Assembly (NCBI GenBank): GCA_016649455.1
Contig: JAENXO010000103.1
Coordinates: 1 to 8,091 of the forward strand
Length of the DNA stretch: 8,091 nt
Direction of reading: 5' to 3'
Source of the DNA: Gemmatimonadota bacterium
GTDB lineage: Bacteria; Gemmatimonadota; Gemmatimonadetes; Palauibacterales; Palauibacteraceae
The translations under genes were made by a program, and so were the position numbers. The notes beneath the pieces are model-generated. The model was not told the origin of the DNA. It did not search any database and saw nothing but the letters and a program-made list of their open reading frames with translations. This document shows, one piece after another, positions 1 to 6,127 of the stretch (within the stretch, counting starts at the first letter, position 1; every line of letters begins with the position of its first letter).

Positions 1-1
1 C

Positions 2-1783
2 CAGCCGTTCACGGCGCACGTCGACCTCGCGGTCGACGACCTCGAGTTGTTTTCGGCCTCCGTGCTGCGTCGCTGGGACGCCTGGGGGAGCTTCCACCTC
101 GTCGCGGACCTGGGTGTCGACGTGGATGGCCGGCTCGAGGGCACGCTCAGTGCCTCCGCGGATTCGATGCGGCTGCAGAATACGGTGCGGGAGCACTCGT
201 GGCGGCTCGCGGTAGAGCCGGCCCGCCTGGACGCCCGTGTCGGACCGGACGGCCTGACGGCCGAGCTGGAACTGGAAGTGAGCGTGGTCGATGAGGGCCA
301 GCTCCTGCAGGCCGCCGGCCAGATTCACCTGCCGCAGCTCACCTCCCTCGACGTGAAGCCGGAGGAGCAGCCGGTTGAGGCGAGCCTCAGCGTCCGGGTG
401 GGGAACATGTACTTCATCGAGGCGTTCCTGCCCGAAGTCACGGAAGCCCACGGCAGCTTCGATCTCGATTCCCGGATCGACGGCACGCTCGCCGAACTGA
501 CGCTCGAAGGACAGGCGACTCTCGCCGACGGCAGCGCCTTGATCCCCATCCTCGGGCTCGAGCTCGAGGACATCCAGTTCACCGCCTCCGGCAGGCCCGA
601 GGGCGGCATCGAGCTCGAAGGCCAGGTACGCTCCGGAGAAGGGATCCTCACCCTCACCGGTCACTCAGAGCGCTATCCGTCGGCCGAAACGCCGACCAGG
701 ATGAGCATCCGCGGCGAGCGCTTCGAGGTCATCGACGCCCCCGAGATCAGTCTGGTGGCGGAGCCGTCACTCGACCTGGTGCTCGACGGCTCGAAGCTGA
801 GCGTTACGGGCAGCGTGCGGATTCCGCGCGGGCGGGTTGGAATCCCTGAGGTCCCGGAGTCGGCGGTGACCCCCTCGAAGGACGTGGTGATCGTTGGAGA
901 CACCCTCGTCGAACGCGACGCCCCGATGCCGATCGAGGCCGACATCACGGTGACCCTCGGCGACGACGTTTCCTTCAGCGGATTCGGGTTCAACTCGGCC
1001 CTCACCGGGCAGCTGAACATCACCCAGGCGGCGGGCCGCGATCCCCGCGGACGCGGCGAGGTGCGGTTCGTGAACGGCACCTTCCGGCAGCTCGGCCAGG
1101 AGCTGCGCATCGATCCGGGCCGCCTGCTGTTCAACGGTCCGATCGACGACCCCGCCGTCGAGGCGCGCGCGTTCGTCCGGGCGACGGACGGGACCGAGGC
1201 CGGGTTCCGGGTCGGCGGCACCGTGCAGAGCCTGGACGTGACCACCTACTCCGTACCGCCCAAGACCGACAGCGACATCATGGCGTACATCCTGTTCGGC
1301 CGGCCGATGAGCCAGACCACCGGGGAACAGGGGAGCCAGGCGACCAACGCCGCCACCGTGCTCGGGGCCAATATGCTGGCGATGAGCCTCGCCCCCTCGG
1401 TCGGACTCGACGAAGCGCGAGTGGAGACCGGGACCCAGCAGAACAAGGCCCAGTTCGTGGTCGGGAAGTACCTCTCACCGAGGCTGTACGTCGGCTACGG
1501 AATCGGGATCTACGAGCCGATCAGCACGCTGCGCCTGCGTTACCTGCTCACCGCGCGCTGGACCATCGAAGCGATCACCGGCGACCAGCAGAGCGCCGAC
1601 GTCCTGTGGCGGATCGAGACCGGGGGACCGAAGGAGGAGCCGGTCGAGGAGGGGGCGGAAGGTGCTCCTGTCGCCGAGGGTGCGGAAGGTGCTTCTGAAC
1701 CGGCTGCCGCGCCCGACCCCGATACGGATTCGGACCCGGAATCGGACCCGGATTCGGACCCGGAAGCCGCCTCCAGCCGGTAG
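2..1783 (+). CDS. tamB: TamB-like translocation/assembly protein, C-terminal part (5' end outside window)
   Basis: The frame is open from the left edge, so the start lies upstream; the visible part is 593 residues. TamB proteins are anchored in the inner membrane and span the periplasm as a long beta-rich groove. They work with a BamA-type barrel (TamA) in outer-membrane protein assembly and are implicated in phospholipid transport. The C-terminal DUF490/TamB domain is recognisable in order: a GRGEVRFVNGTFRQLGQ-type strand followed by LRIDPGRLLFNGPIDDPAVEA (about 1050-1170), the DIMAYILFGRP motif (about 1275-1308), VVGKYLSPRLYVGYG (about 1457-1500) and the family-typical ending LRLRYLLTARWTIEAITGD (about 1529-1585). 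Upstream of this the protein is alternating hydrophobic/polar beta-strand sequence without cysteines. After the domain comes an unusual Glu/Ala/Gly/Pro and then Asp-Pro-Ser tail (about 1621-1780), normally absent in this family. Stop codon is TAG. Any TamA/BamA partner gene would lie upstream, outside the window. Confidence 0.88.
   Translation, partial: QPFTAHVDLAVDDLELFSASVLRRWDAWGSFHLVADLGVDVDGRLEGTLSASADSMRLQNTVREHSWRLAVEPARLDARVGPDGLTAELELEVSVVDEGQLLQAAGQIHLPQLTSLDVKPEEQPVEASLSVRVGNMYFIEAFLPEVTEAHGSFDLDSRIDGTLAELTLEGQATLADGSALIPILGLELEDIQFTASGRPEGGIELEGQVRSGEGILTLTGHSERYPSAETPTRMSIRGERFEVIDAPEISLVAEPSLDLVLDGSKLSVTGSVRIPRGRVGIPEVPESAVTPSKDVVIVGDTLVERDAPMPIEADITVTLGDDVSFSGFGFNSALTGQLNITQAAGRDPRGRGEVRFVNGTFRQLGQELRIDPGRLLFNGPIDDPAVEARAFVRATDGTEAGFRVGGTVQSLDVTTYSVPPKTDSDIMAYILFGRPMSQTTGEQGSQATNAATVLGANMLAMSLAPSVGLDEARVETGTQQNKAQFVVGKYLSPRLYVGYGIGIYEPISTLRLRYLLTARWTIEAITGDQQSADVLWRIETGGPKEEPVEEGAEGAPVAEGAEGASEPAAAPDPDTDSDPESDPDSDPEAASSR
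1726..1761 (+). repeat. 12-bp in-frame tandem repeat encoding the acidic TamB tail
   Basis: Three adjacent 12-bp units, GGATTCGGACCC / GGAATCGGACCC / GGATTCGGACCC, differ by one base. They lie in frame near the 3' end of the tamB-like gene and give the Asp-Ser-Asp-Pro-Glu-Ser-Asp-Pro-type end of the protein. A 12-bp unit keeps the frame when the copy number changes, so the tail length could vary between strains. Confidence 0.8.
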
Positions 1784-1797
1784 ACCGCACATTCAAA

Positions 1798-1909
1798 GCA
1801 CGATTCCCTTTTCGAGAATATCGAGTTCGTGAAGGTACCTTCACGAACTCGCACCTGCCGAATTCGACCCTACAGCGCGATTCCCACTTCCCCACTTTGG
1901 GAATCGTGC
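1798..1909. repeat. 112-bp segment bounded by 11-bp inverted repeats, with a third inner copy
   Basis: GCACGATTCCC at 1798-1808 has its exact reverse complement GGGAATCGTGC at 1899-1909. A third copy in the first orientation with one change, GCGCGATTCCC, is at 1875-1885. The inner copy pairs with the right end as a hairpin (1875-1886 with 1898-1909, 12 pairs including one G-T, loop of 11). The outer and inner copies therefore compete for the same right arm, and the 30-bp palindrome lies between them. The overall shape resembles a small non-coding repeat element (REP/MITE-like) or an elaborate terminator. I found no flanking target-site duplication, so mobility is unsupported. Confidence 0.6.
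1822..1851. repeat. Perfect 30-bp palindrome, no loop
   Basis: The left arm CGAGTTCGTGAAGGT (1822-1836) is followed at once by its exact reverse complement (1837-1851), centred on GGTACC. It lies 38 bp after the tamB-like stop codon. There is no T-run on either side, so it is not a standard intrinsic terminator, although a long stem between two converging genes could still end transcription in both directions. Other possibilities are a dimeric-protein operator, a recombination site or part of a small repeat element. The palindrome is certain; its role is not. Confidence 0.9.
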
Positions 1910-1945
1910 GTCAGGGTCCGGACAGCAATGCCATGATTTCGCTTC

Positions 1946-2143
1946 ATGACATACGGCAGCCAGGGCGTGACCGAGTACTGGATCGTCGATCCGGTCGCGT
2001 GTGCCGTCGATGTTTGGAGCTTCCATGGTGGGGCCGGCTGCGAGCGATACACCGACCGGCTCACCGTCCGACTCGCCGGCGAAGTCCTTGGCGAGATCGA
2101 ACTCGATCCGGTTTTCAGGGACCCTGGCGCCGCAACTCCTTGA
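1946..2143 (+). pseudogene. Uma2-family endonuclease remnant (C-terminal fragment)
   Basis: The frame from ATG 1946 encodes about 65 residues containing YGSQGVTEYWIVDP, the very characteristic GV-x-EYWIVDP motif of the Uma2 (DUF820) PD-(D/E)XK-like family. It is followed by a beta-hairpin region and a terminal VFR, as at the end of normal Uma2 proteins. Intact members are about 180-200 residues, and their catalytic acidic and lysine residues come before this motif. Here an in-frame TGA at 1934-1936 closes the frame just upstream, and neither other forward frame continues the family sequence. No ribosome-binding site precedes the ATG. The stub overlaps the 3' end of the minus-strand gene by 29 bp. 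It is best read as a degraded, inactive copy; expression as a short protein is unlikely. Confidence 0.7.
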
Positions 2144-2741
2144 TCCGCCGGCCCGCTGCCGAATCCGCGATCAGGGTCTCCAGTCGCCGCACCCGGGTTT
2201 CCTCCTGCTTCGCGCTCATCACCCAGCGGGTCGCGGTTCGGCGGTACCCTGCTGGCTGCGCCTGAAAGAACTCCCATGCGTCTGAGCGGACGCGGAACCT
2301 GCGCTCGAAGTCTGGACCGAACTCCTCGGCTGAGCCGGATTCGCCGGCGCCGGCGGACTCCCAGTCGGTGGCCGCCGCCCGGCGCGCTTCAGCCGCCTGT
2401 CCCGTGGCCGAACTCTCCCACCGTCTGAACGCCACCAGTCCAGCCGGCTGCACGAGCCCCAGGTCGATCAGCTCTCCGATCCGACGGATGTTCACGTCGC
2501 TCCAGTTGCTGCGGCGGCGGCGTGGAGTGATCCGGATCATGTAGCTGTCCTCGTCGACCGACTTTCGAATCCCGTCGATCCACCCGAAGCACAGCACCTC
2601 GTCCACCAGCTCCGGCCAGGTGATGCTCGCCAGACCGGACCCCTTTTTGTGGAGTCCGACCCACAGGACGTCCTCACTGGCGTGGTGGGCGTCGAGCCAG
2701 GCCCGCAGGGCCGCGGAGTCCTCGAAGAACATCGGTTTCAT
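2115..2741 (-). CDS. YdeI/OmpD-associated (OmdA) family protein
   Basis: A 208-residue protein with the hallmarks of the YdeI/OmdA family, often annotated as bacteriocin-protection protein: an N-terminal FFEDSAALRAWLDAHHASED block, WVGLHKKGSG, the signature WPELVDEVLCFGWIDGIRKS (about residues 42-61), ITPRRRRSNWSDVN, and the C-terminal GYRRTATRWVMSAKQEETR plus LIADSAAGRRI. There is no signal peptide or membrane segment, so it is probably cytosolic; the biochemical role of the family is poorly defined. Length is close to or slightly above the usual 190-200. The middle (about residues 106-145) is an Ala/Glu/Ser/Gly-rich stretch where relatives usually carry a Tyr-Ser-Tyr-Glu-type motif. ATG 2741 is chosen because it matches the family N-terminus (M-x-P-x-F-F); an ATG three codons inward is possible. 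No clear Shine-Dalgarno is seen. It converges with tamB and diverges from the TolB/TPR gene, so it is probably transcribed alone. Confidence 0.85.
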   Translation of the reverse strand: MKPMFFEDSAALRAWLDAHHASEDVLWVGLHKKGSGLASITWPELVDEVLCFGWIDGIRKSVDEDSYMIRITPRRRRSNWSDVNIRRIGELIDLGLVQPAGLVAFRRWESSATGQAAEARRAAATDWESAGAGESGSAEEFGPDFERRFRVRSDAWEFFQAQPAGYRRTATRWVMSAKQEETRVRRLETLIADSAAGRRIKELRRQGP

Positions 2742-2827
2742 GAAGCCGGAATATCGCCGGACGCGATTCCAGGCGCACCCTCGAGTGCGCGATCACCGAA
2801 TAGACCGCCCGCTGTTGTGTAAAGAGG

Positions 2828-2953
2828 ATGAAGGCAGGACACTCGGACACCAGCTGGGAGAGACCGTTGTTCGTTCCTGGAGAGAAAGAAGCCTGGCTTG
2901 CTGTGGTGACGCTCGTCGTGCTGGCTTTTCTTTTGACGGTCGGCTCGCTCTGA
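2828..2953 (+). CDS. Candidate small single-pass membrane protein (41 aa)
   Basis: ATG 2828 to TGA 2951-2953 encodes 41 residues: a polar N-terminus (MKAGHSDTSWERP), a PGEKEAW junction and a strongly hydrophobic C-terminal helix, WLAVVTLVVLAFLLTVGSL, running to the stop. Charged residues are confined to the N-terminal half. I do not recognise a family. AAAGAGG (2821-2827) abuts the ATG, which is closer than normal Shine-Dalgarno spacing. A shorter start at TTG 2867 has GGGAGAG (2856-2862) at a better distance. An in-frame TAG at 2801-2803 prevents a much longer upstream extension. A hairpin begins 20 bases after the stop. The membrane-like composition in an otherwise gene-free spacer makes a real small protein plausible, but a chance frame in GC-rich DNA, or the 3' relic of a lost membrane gene, cannot be excluded. 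Confidence 0.38.
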   Translation: MKAGHSDTSWERPLFVPGEKEAWLAVVTLVVLAFLLTVGSL

Positions 2954-2973
2954 CCTGGAGTAGAGCGCTGGCC

Positions 2974-3002
2974 CGAACGGGCGACTCCAGTTCGCCCGTT
3001 CG
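2974..3002. terminator. GC-rich hairpin, 11-bp perfect stem, 7-nt loop (possible terminator or leader structure)
   Basis: CGAACGGGCGA (2974-2984) pairs perfectly with TCGCCCGTTCG (2992-3002) across the loop CTCCAGT. It lies 20 bases after the candidate small gene and 48 bases before the TolB/TPR start. No U-tract follows on either strand, so calling it an intrinsic terminator is tentative; it could equally be a 5'-leader structure of the downstream gene. Confidence 0.35.
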
Positions 3003-3050
3003 ACCAACCGGCCCTTCCCTCCACTGCCCCCGATCGCGATCTTTGCCGGC

Positions 3051-4913
3051 ATGCCAGAAAATGCACTTGCCTACCAGCGGTTTTTAGCCGAACTGAAGCG
3101 CCGCCGCGTGTTCCGCGTGATGGCGGTGTACGGAGCCCTGGCATTCGCCATCATCGAAGCCTCGGACGTGATCCTGCCGCGCATGGGAATGCCCGACTGG
3201 ACCGTCTCCCTCGTGGTGTGGTTCGCCCTGATCGGATTCCCGGTCGCGATCGCTCTCGCGTGGGCGTTCGACGTCACGCCGCAGGGCGTTCAGCGCACGG
3301 GGGAAGCCGCGCCCGGCGAGCTCACGAAGATCATCGCCGCTCCGGCGTCGAAGCGCTGGCCAGCCGGTCTGCTTGCTCTCGTCGGCGTGGTCGCGCTGGT
3401 CGCCGGAGCGTGGTTCGCGGGCCGGAATACGGCTTCTACATCGGCGGCCGAGTCCGTGGCGGACAGGCCGGCCGGTTCCGAATCCGGCACGCATTCCGAC
3501 GCCACCACCGGCCCTTCCCCCGAGTCGATCGCCGTGCTCCCGTTCGTGAACATGAGTTCGGACCCGGAGCAGGAGTTCTTCTCCGACGGGATCTCCGAAG
3601 AACTGCTCAACCTGCTGGCGCAGATCCCGGAGCTGCAGGTGGCCGCGAGGACCTCGTCGTTCTCGTTCAAGGACCAGAACCTCGAGATCCCGGAGATCGC
3701 GGAGCGCCTCAAGGTTGCCCACGTGCTGGAGGGTTCAGTCCGAAAGGCCGGCAACCAGGTGCGCATCACGGCGCAGCTGATCCGGGCGGATGACGGATTT
3801 CACATGTGGTCGGACACCTGGGATCGCTCGCTGGACGACATCTTCGCGATCCAGGATGAGATCGCCGCCGACGTGGCACAGCAGCTGAAGGTCACGCTGC
3901 TGGGTTCCGCTCCCAAGGTCGTGGAGACCGATCCCGCCGCCTATGCGCTGTATCTTCAGGCGCGCCAGCTGAGCCATCAGATCACGCTCGAGAACCTCGA
4001 ACACGCCGTCACGCTTTACCAGCAGGCCCTGGCGATCGACCCCGATTACGCCGCGGCCTGGGCCGGCCTGGCATCGAGCTATACCATGCAGACAGGCAAC
4101 GGCTTGCGGTCGATTGACGAGGGCGCCGCATTGGCCCGTGAGGCGGCCGACCGGGCGCTGGCAATCGATCCGGAGTATGCAGCGGCCTACGCCGCGCTCG
4201 GCCAGATCGAGCAGACCCTCACCAATGACCTCGCGGCGGCCGCGCCATACATCAGCCGAGCCCTCCGCCTGGAGCCGACCAATCCCGACATCATTTCCAG
4301 AGCCGCGACCCTGGCCCGTGACCTCGGCCGCCTGGACGAGGCCAGCGCGCTGTTCGAATACGCGGTCGCCCGTGACCCCGTGAACTCCAGTGGCCATCAC
4401 AACCTGGGCACGGTCTACCTGTGGAGCGGACGGCTGGATGAGGCCATCGCGTCGTTTCAGACTGCGCTCGCCTTGAGTCCGGGCCGCATCGCTTCCCAGT
4501 ACGGAATCGGGTCGGCTCTGCTGGTCGCGGGCGACGCTGAAGCGGCTCTGGATGCCTTTGCTCTCGAAGAGGGCGACGAGGAGTACCGGATCAAGGGAAT
4601 GGCTCTGGCCTTCCATGACCTGGGCCGGATGGCGGAATTCGAGGCGGCCTTCCGTGAGCTGCGAGATACGTGGGGTGAACGGTGGCCCTCGGAAGTGGCG
4701 CACGTGTACGCCTGGATCGGCGACGTCGATGCGGCATTCGAGTGGCTGGACAGGGGCGTGCTGCTGAACGAGGACGGACTCGGGAGCCAATACCTCCGGC
4801 CGCTCCTGGCGCCGCTACACGAGGACCCGCGCTGGCTGGAATTCCGCGAGCGGACCGGCACGTCGGACGAGCAGCTGGCGACCATCGAGTTCGAGGTCAC
4901 GCTGCCCCAGTAA
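3051..4913 (+). CDS. Membrane-anchored TolB-like (FlgO-type) domain and TPR protein, complete copy
   Basis: 620 residues. The N-terminus has the family motif AYQRFLAELKRRRVFRV, then hydrophobic segments at about 23-42, 50-73 and 104-123. A Ser/Thr-rich linker is followed by a TolB-like/FlgO domain at about 158-285 (SIAVLPFVNMSSDPEQEFFSDGISEELL; LEGSVRKAGNQVRITAQLI; WSDTWDRSLDDIFAIQDEIA). TPR units fill about 295-570 (for example AVTLYQQALAIDPDYAAAWAGLA, and GRLDEAIASFQTALALSP). Positive-inside reasoning puts the TolB/TPR part in the periplasm. No adenylate-cyclase, kinase or winged-helix domain is present, although relatives are sometimes fused to such domains. A scaffold or sensory role is inference. 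ATG 3051 is favoured because the paralogue at 7138 begins equivalently, but no Shine-Dalgarno is visible. The gene faces the tandem paralogues with only 41 bp between stop codons and no obvious terminator there. Confidence 0.87.
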   Translation: MPENALAYQRFLAELKRRRVFRVMAVYGALAFAIIEASDVILPRMGMPDWTVSLVVWFALIGFPVAIALAWAFDVTPQGVQRTGEAAPGELTKIIAAPASKRWPAGLLALVGVVALVAGAWFAGRNTASTSAAESVADRPAGSESGTHSDATTGPSPESIAVLPFVNMSSDPEQEFFSDGISEELLNLLAQIPELQVAARTSSFSFKDQNLEIPEIAERLKVAHVLEGSVRKAGNQVRITAQLIRADDGFHMWSDTWDRSLDDIFAIQDEIAADVAQQLKVTLLGSAPKVVETDPAAYALYLQARQLSHQITLENLEHAVTLYQQALAIDPDYAAAWAGLASSYTMQTGNGLRSIDEGAALAREAADRALAIDPEYAAAYAALGQIEQTLTNDLAAAAPYISRALRLEPTNPDIISRAATLARDLGRLDEASALFEYAVARDPVNSSGHHNLGTVYLWSGRLDEAIASFQTALALSPGRIASQYGIGSALLVAGDAEAALDAFALEEGDEEYRIKGMALAFHDLGRMAEFEAAFRELRDTWGERWPSEVAHVYAWIGDVDAAFEWLDRGVLLNEDGLGSQYLRPLLAPLHEDPRWLEFRERTGTSDEQLATIEFEVTLPQ

Positions 4914-4954
4914 TCGCCCTCTTCCACCGAGGACGTGCGAAAATTCGACCCGCC

Positions 4955-6124
4955 CTACCATTCGATCTGACTCTCCAGTCGCCGGATCAGCGCCTGGAAC
5001 CTCGGGTCGTCGCGGATTCCGTCGTACAGGGGGTCGAGTTTCAGGTCACCCAGGCCGAGGAAGCTCGGACGCGACGCCATCTCCTCCATTTGCGCGATCG
5101 CTTCGTCCGGGCGACCCGTCAGCACGTAGATTCGCACCAGGTACCAGTCCACCACGTTCGAATCCGTCGCGTCCACCTCGTAGTTGAACAACCGGGTGGC
5201 CTCCTCGGCATGCCGGACCGCTTCGTCCGCATCACCCGGCCCACCGCGCAGTGCAAGACCCAGCCCGAGGTCGGCATGTCCGATCGCGGCTACGCCGAAC
5301 CGGTCGCGCGGATTCGGATCGGGGCGCGCCTCGAGGGCTGCCGCTGCCAGGACCACGGCCGAGTCCGCCCACTCGCGCGCTGCGTCTTCGTTCCCGGACA
5401 TGCGGTAGGCGAGCGCCAGTCGCATCGGACGACTGTGGTGCCGGCGAGTGGTCGCCGATGTCGCCACGCCCGCTTCCTCCCCTGTCATCCGTCGGGCCCA
5501 GTCGATCGCCGCTTCATAGTCGCGTGCCATGTACGCGAGCCAATACGCGACCGCCTCCTTCTCCCCGGACTCCGCGAGGCTGATCGCGGATTCAAACGTC
5601 CGCCGTGCCGCCGCGGAATCGCCCTCGCTGAACAGCTGGAGTTCCGGCAGAAACGCCGCTGGCAAGATGCTGCTCGGATCGAGGCTGATGCCGATCTCGA
5701 ATTGACTCCGGCCCGTTCCGTAGCGCCGCAGCTGATAGTTGTTGAGTCCCTGGTTCCAGATCAGGCTCGCGTTCCTCGGGTCGAGCTGGATGGCCCGATC
5801 GAGCAGGTCGATGGCTTCGTCCCATCGGCCGAGGCGGCGCAGGACCCAGCCCACGTGCTGCATGATCTCCGGATCGTTCGGGCGAATGCTGCGCGCCTGC
5901 TGCAGAGCTTCGAGCGCTGACTCGTAGTCCGCCCGGGCGTAGTACTGGTAGACGCCCTCTGCGAACAGCGCATCCGCACCGCCAGGGTCCAGTTCGCGGA
6001 GTCGGTCGACGCTCCGCCGTGCCGGGAGTGTGTCCGTTTCCAGGCCGCGACGCAGCAACCAGGACTGTGCCCGGACGAGGCGTGCCCAGGCCGCGACGAA
6101 TCCGGGATCGAGCTCGACCGCCCT
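4955..6124 (-). CDS. C-terminal half: TPR region downstream of the in-frame TAG
   Basis: 389 codons of sense sequence follow the TAG. TPR-like units are visible, such as DYESALEALQQARSIRPNDP and GRWDEAIDLLDRAIQLDPRN. The end GLGDLKLDPLYDGIRDDPRF ... QIEW is nearly the same as that of the upstream tandem paralogue. No ATG occurs in the first part: the earliest possible start is TTG 6058, without a convincing ribosome-binding site, and the first ATG lies well inside the TPR array. Independent translation is therefore doubtful. It has no signal peptide, so if made alone it would stay in the cytoplasm, away from the place where the intact protein is predicted to work. Codon use and residue conservation show no sign of decay apart from the stop, which suggests the interruption is recent or bypassed. 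Confidence 0.6.
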   Translation of the reverse strand, partial: RAVELDPGFVAAWARLVRAQSWLLRRGLETDTLPARRSVDRLRELDPGGADALFAEGVYQYYARADYESALEALQQARSIRPNDPEIMQHVGWVLRRLGRWDEAIDLLDRAIQLDPRNASLIWNQGLNNYQLRRYGTGRSQFEIGISLDPSSILPAAFLPELQLFSEGDSAAARRTFESAISLAESGEKEAVAYWLAYMARDYEAAIDWARRMTGEEAGVATSATTRRHHSRPMRLALAYRMSGNEDAAREWADSAVVLAAAALEARPDPNPRDRFGVAAIGHADLGLGLALRGGPGDADEAVRHAEEATRLFNYEVDATDSNVVDWYLVRIYVLTGRPDEAIAQMEEMASRPSFLGLGDLKLDPLYDGIRDDPRFQALIRRLESQIEW

Positions 6125-6127
6125 CTA
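6125..6127 (-). other. In-frame amber codon separating the TolB-like and TPR regions
   Basis: On the minus strand the context is TTC-TAG-AGG-GCG-GTC, reading Phe-stop-Arg-Ala-Val. In the plus-strand paralogue the matching codons are TAC-CAG-CAG-GCC-CTG. The TAG aligns, within one residue, to a Gln codon. Confidence 0.85.

Larger units (their letters stand above)
2742..3050. other. Divergent intergenic region (309 bp)
   Basis: This spacer separates the minus-strand YdeI-like gene from the plus-strand TolB/TPR gene and must hold their promoters, but I cannot point to a convincing -35/-10 pair for either. It contains a short GCGCAC/GTGCGC inverted repeat (2773-2778 with 2785-2790), a 41-codon candidate gene (2828-2953) and an 11-bp-stem hairpin (2974-3002). 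Otherwise I see nothing in it. Confidence 0.6.

Noticed and set aside
1897..2265. Open forward frame of 122 codons across the tamB-YdeI spacer.
   Set aside because: Its translation is Arg-rich and unrecognisable, while a different frame of the same DNA carries the Uma2 signature and the opposite strand carries the YdeI-like gene.
2674..3144. Minus-strand open frame of 156 codons spanning the divergent spacer.
   Set aside because: It overlaps the conserved starts of both flanking genes, has Ser/Arg/Thr-rich composition and no domain; it is probably a by-product of base composition.
3005..3520. ACCGGCCCTTCCC occurs both in the leader and inside the TolB/TPR gene (about 3007 and 3507).
   Set aside because: One 13-base match in 8 kb of GC-rich sequence is within chance expectation, and the second copy is explained by coding sequence.
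3735..4790. Long open antisense frame (351 codons) opposite the TolB/TPR gene; similar frames at 4682-5920 (+) and 6194-7255 (+).
   Set aside because: They lie opposite clearly conserved coding sequence, carry Arg/Gly/Pro-rich low-complexity translations with no recognisable domain, and are expected in GC-rich DNA.
4914..4954. Possible bidirectional terminator between the convergent TolB/TPR genes.
   Set aside because: I found no inverted repeat or T-run in these 41 bases.
6125..6127. Genome-wide reassignment of TAG to an amino acid as the reason for the internal TAG.
   Set aside because: TAG is used as the natural terminator of the tamB-like gene (1781-1783) and of this same gene at 4955-4957, where the paralogue has TAA at the matching place. 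Reassignment would extend both proteins past their family ends.
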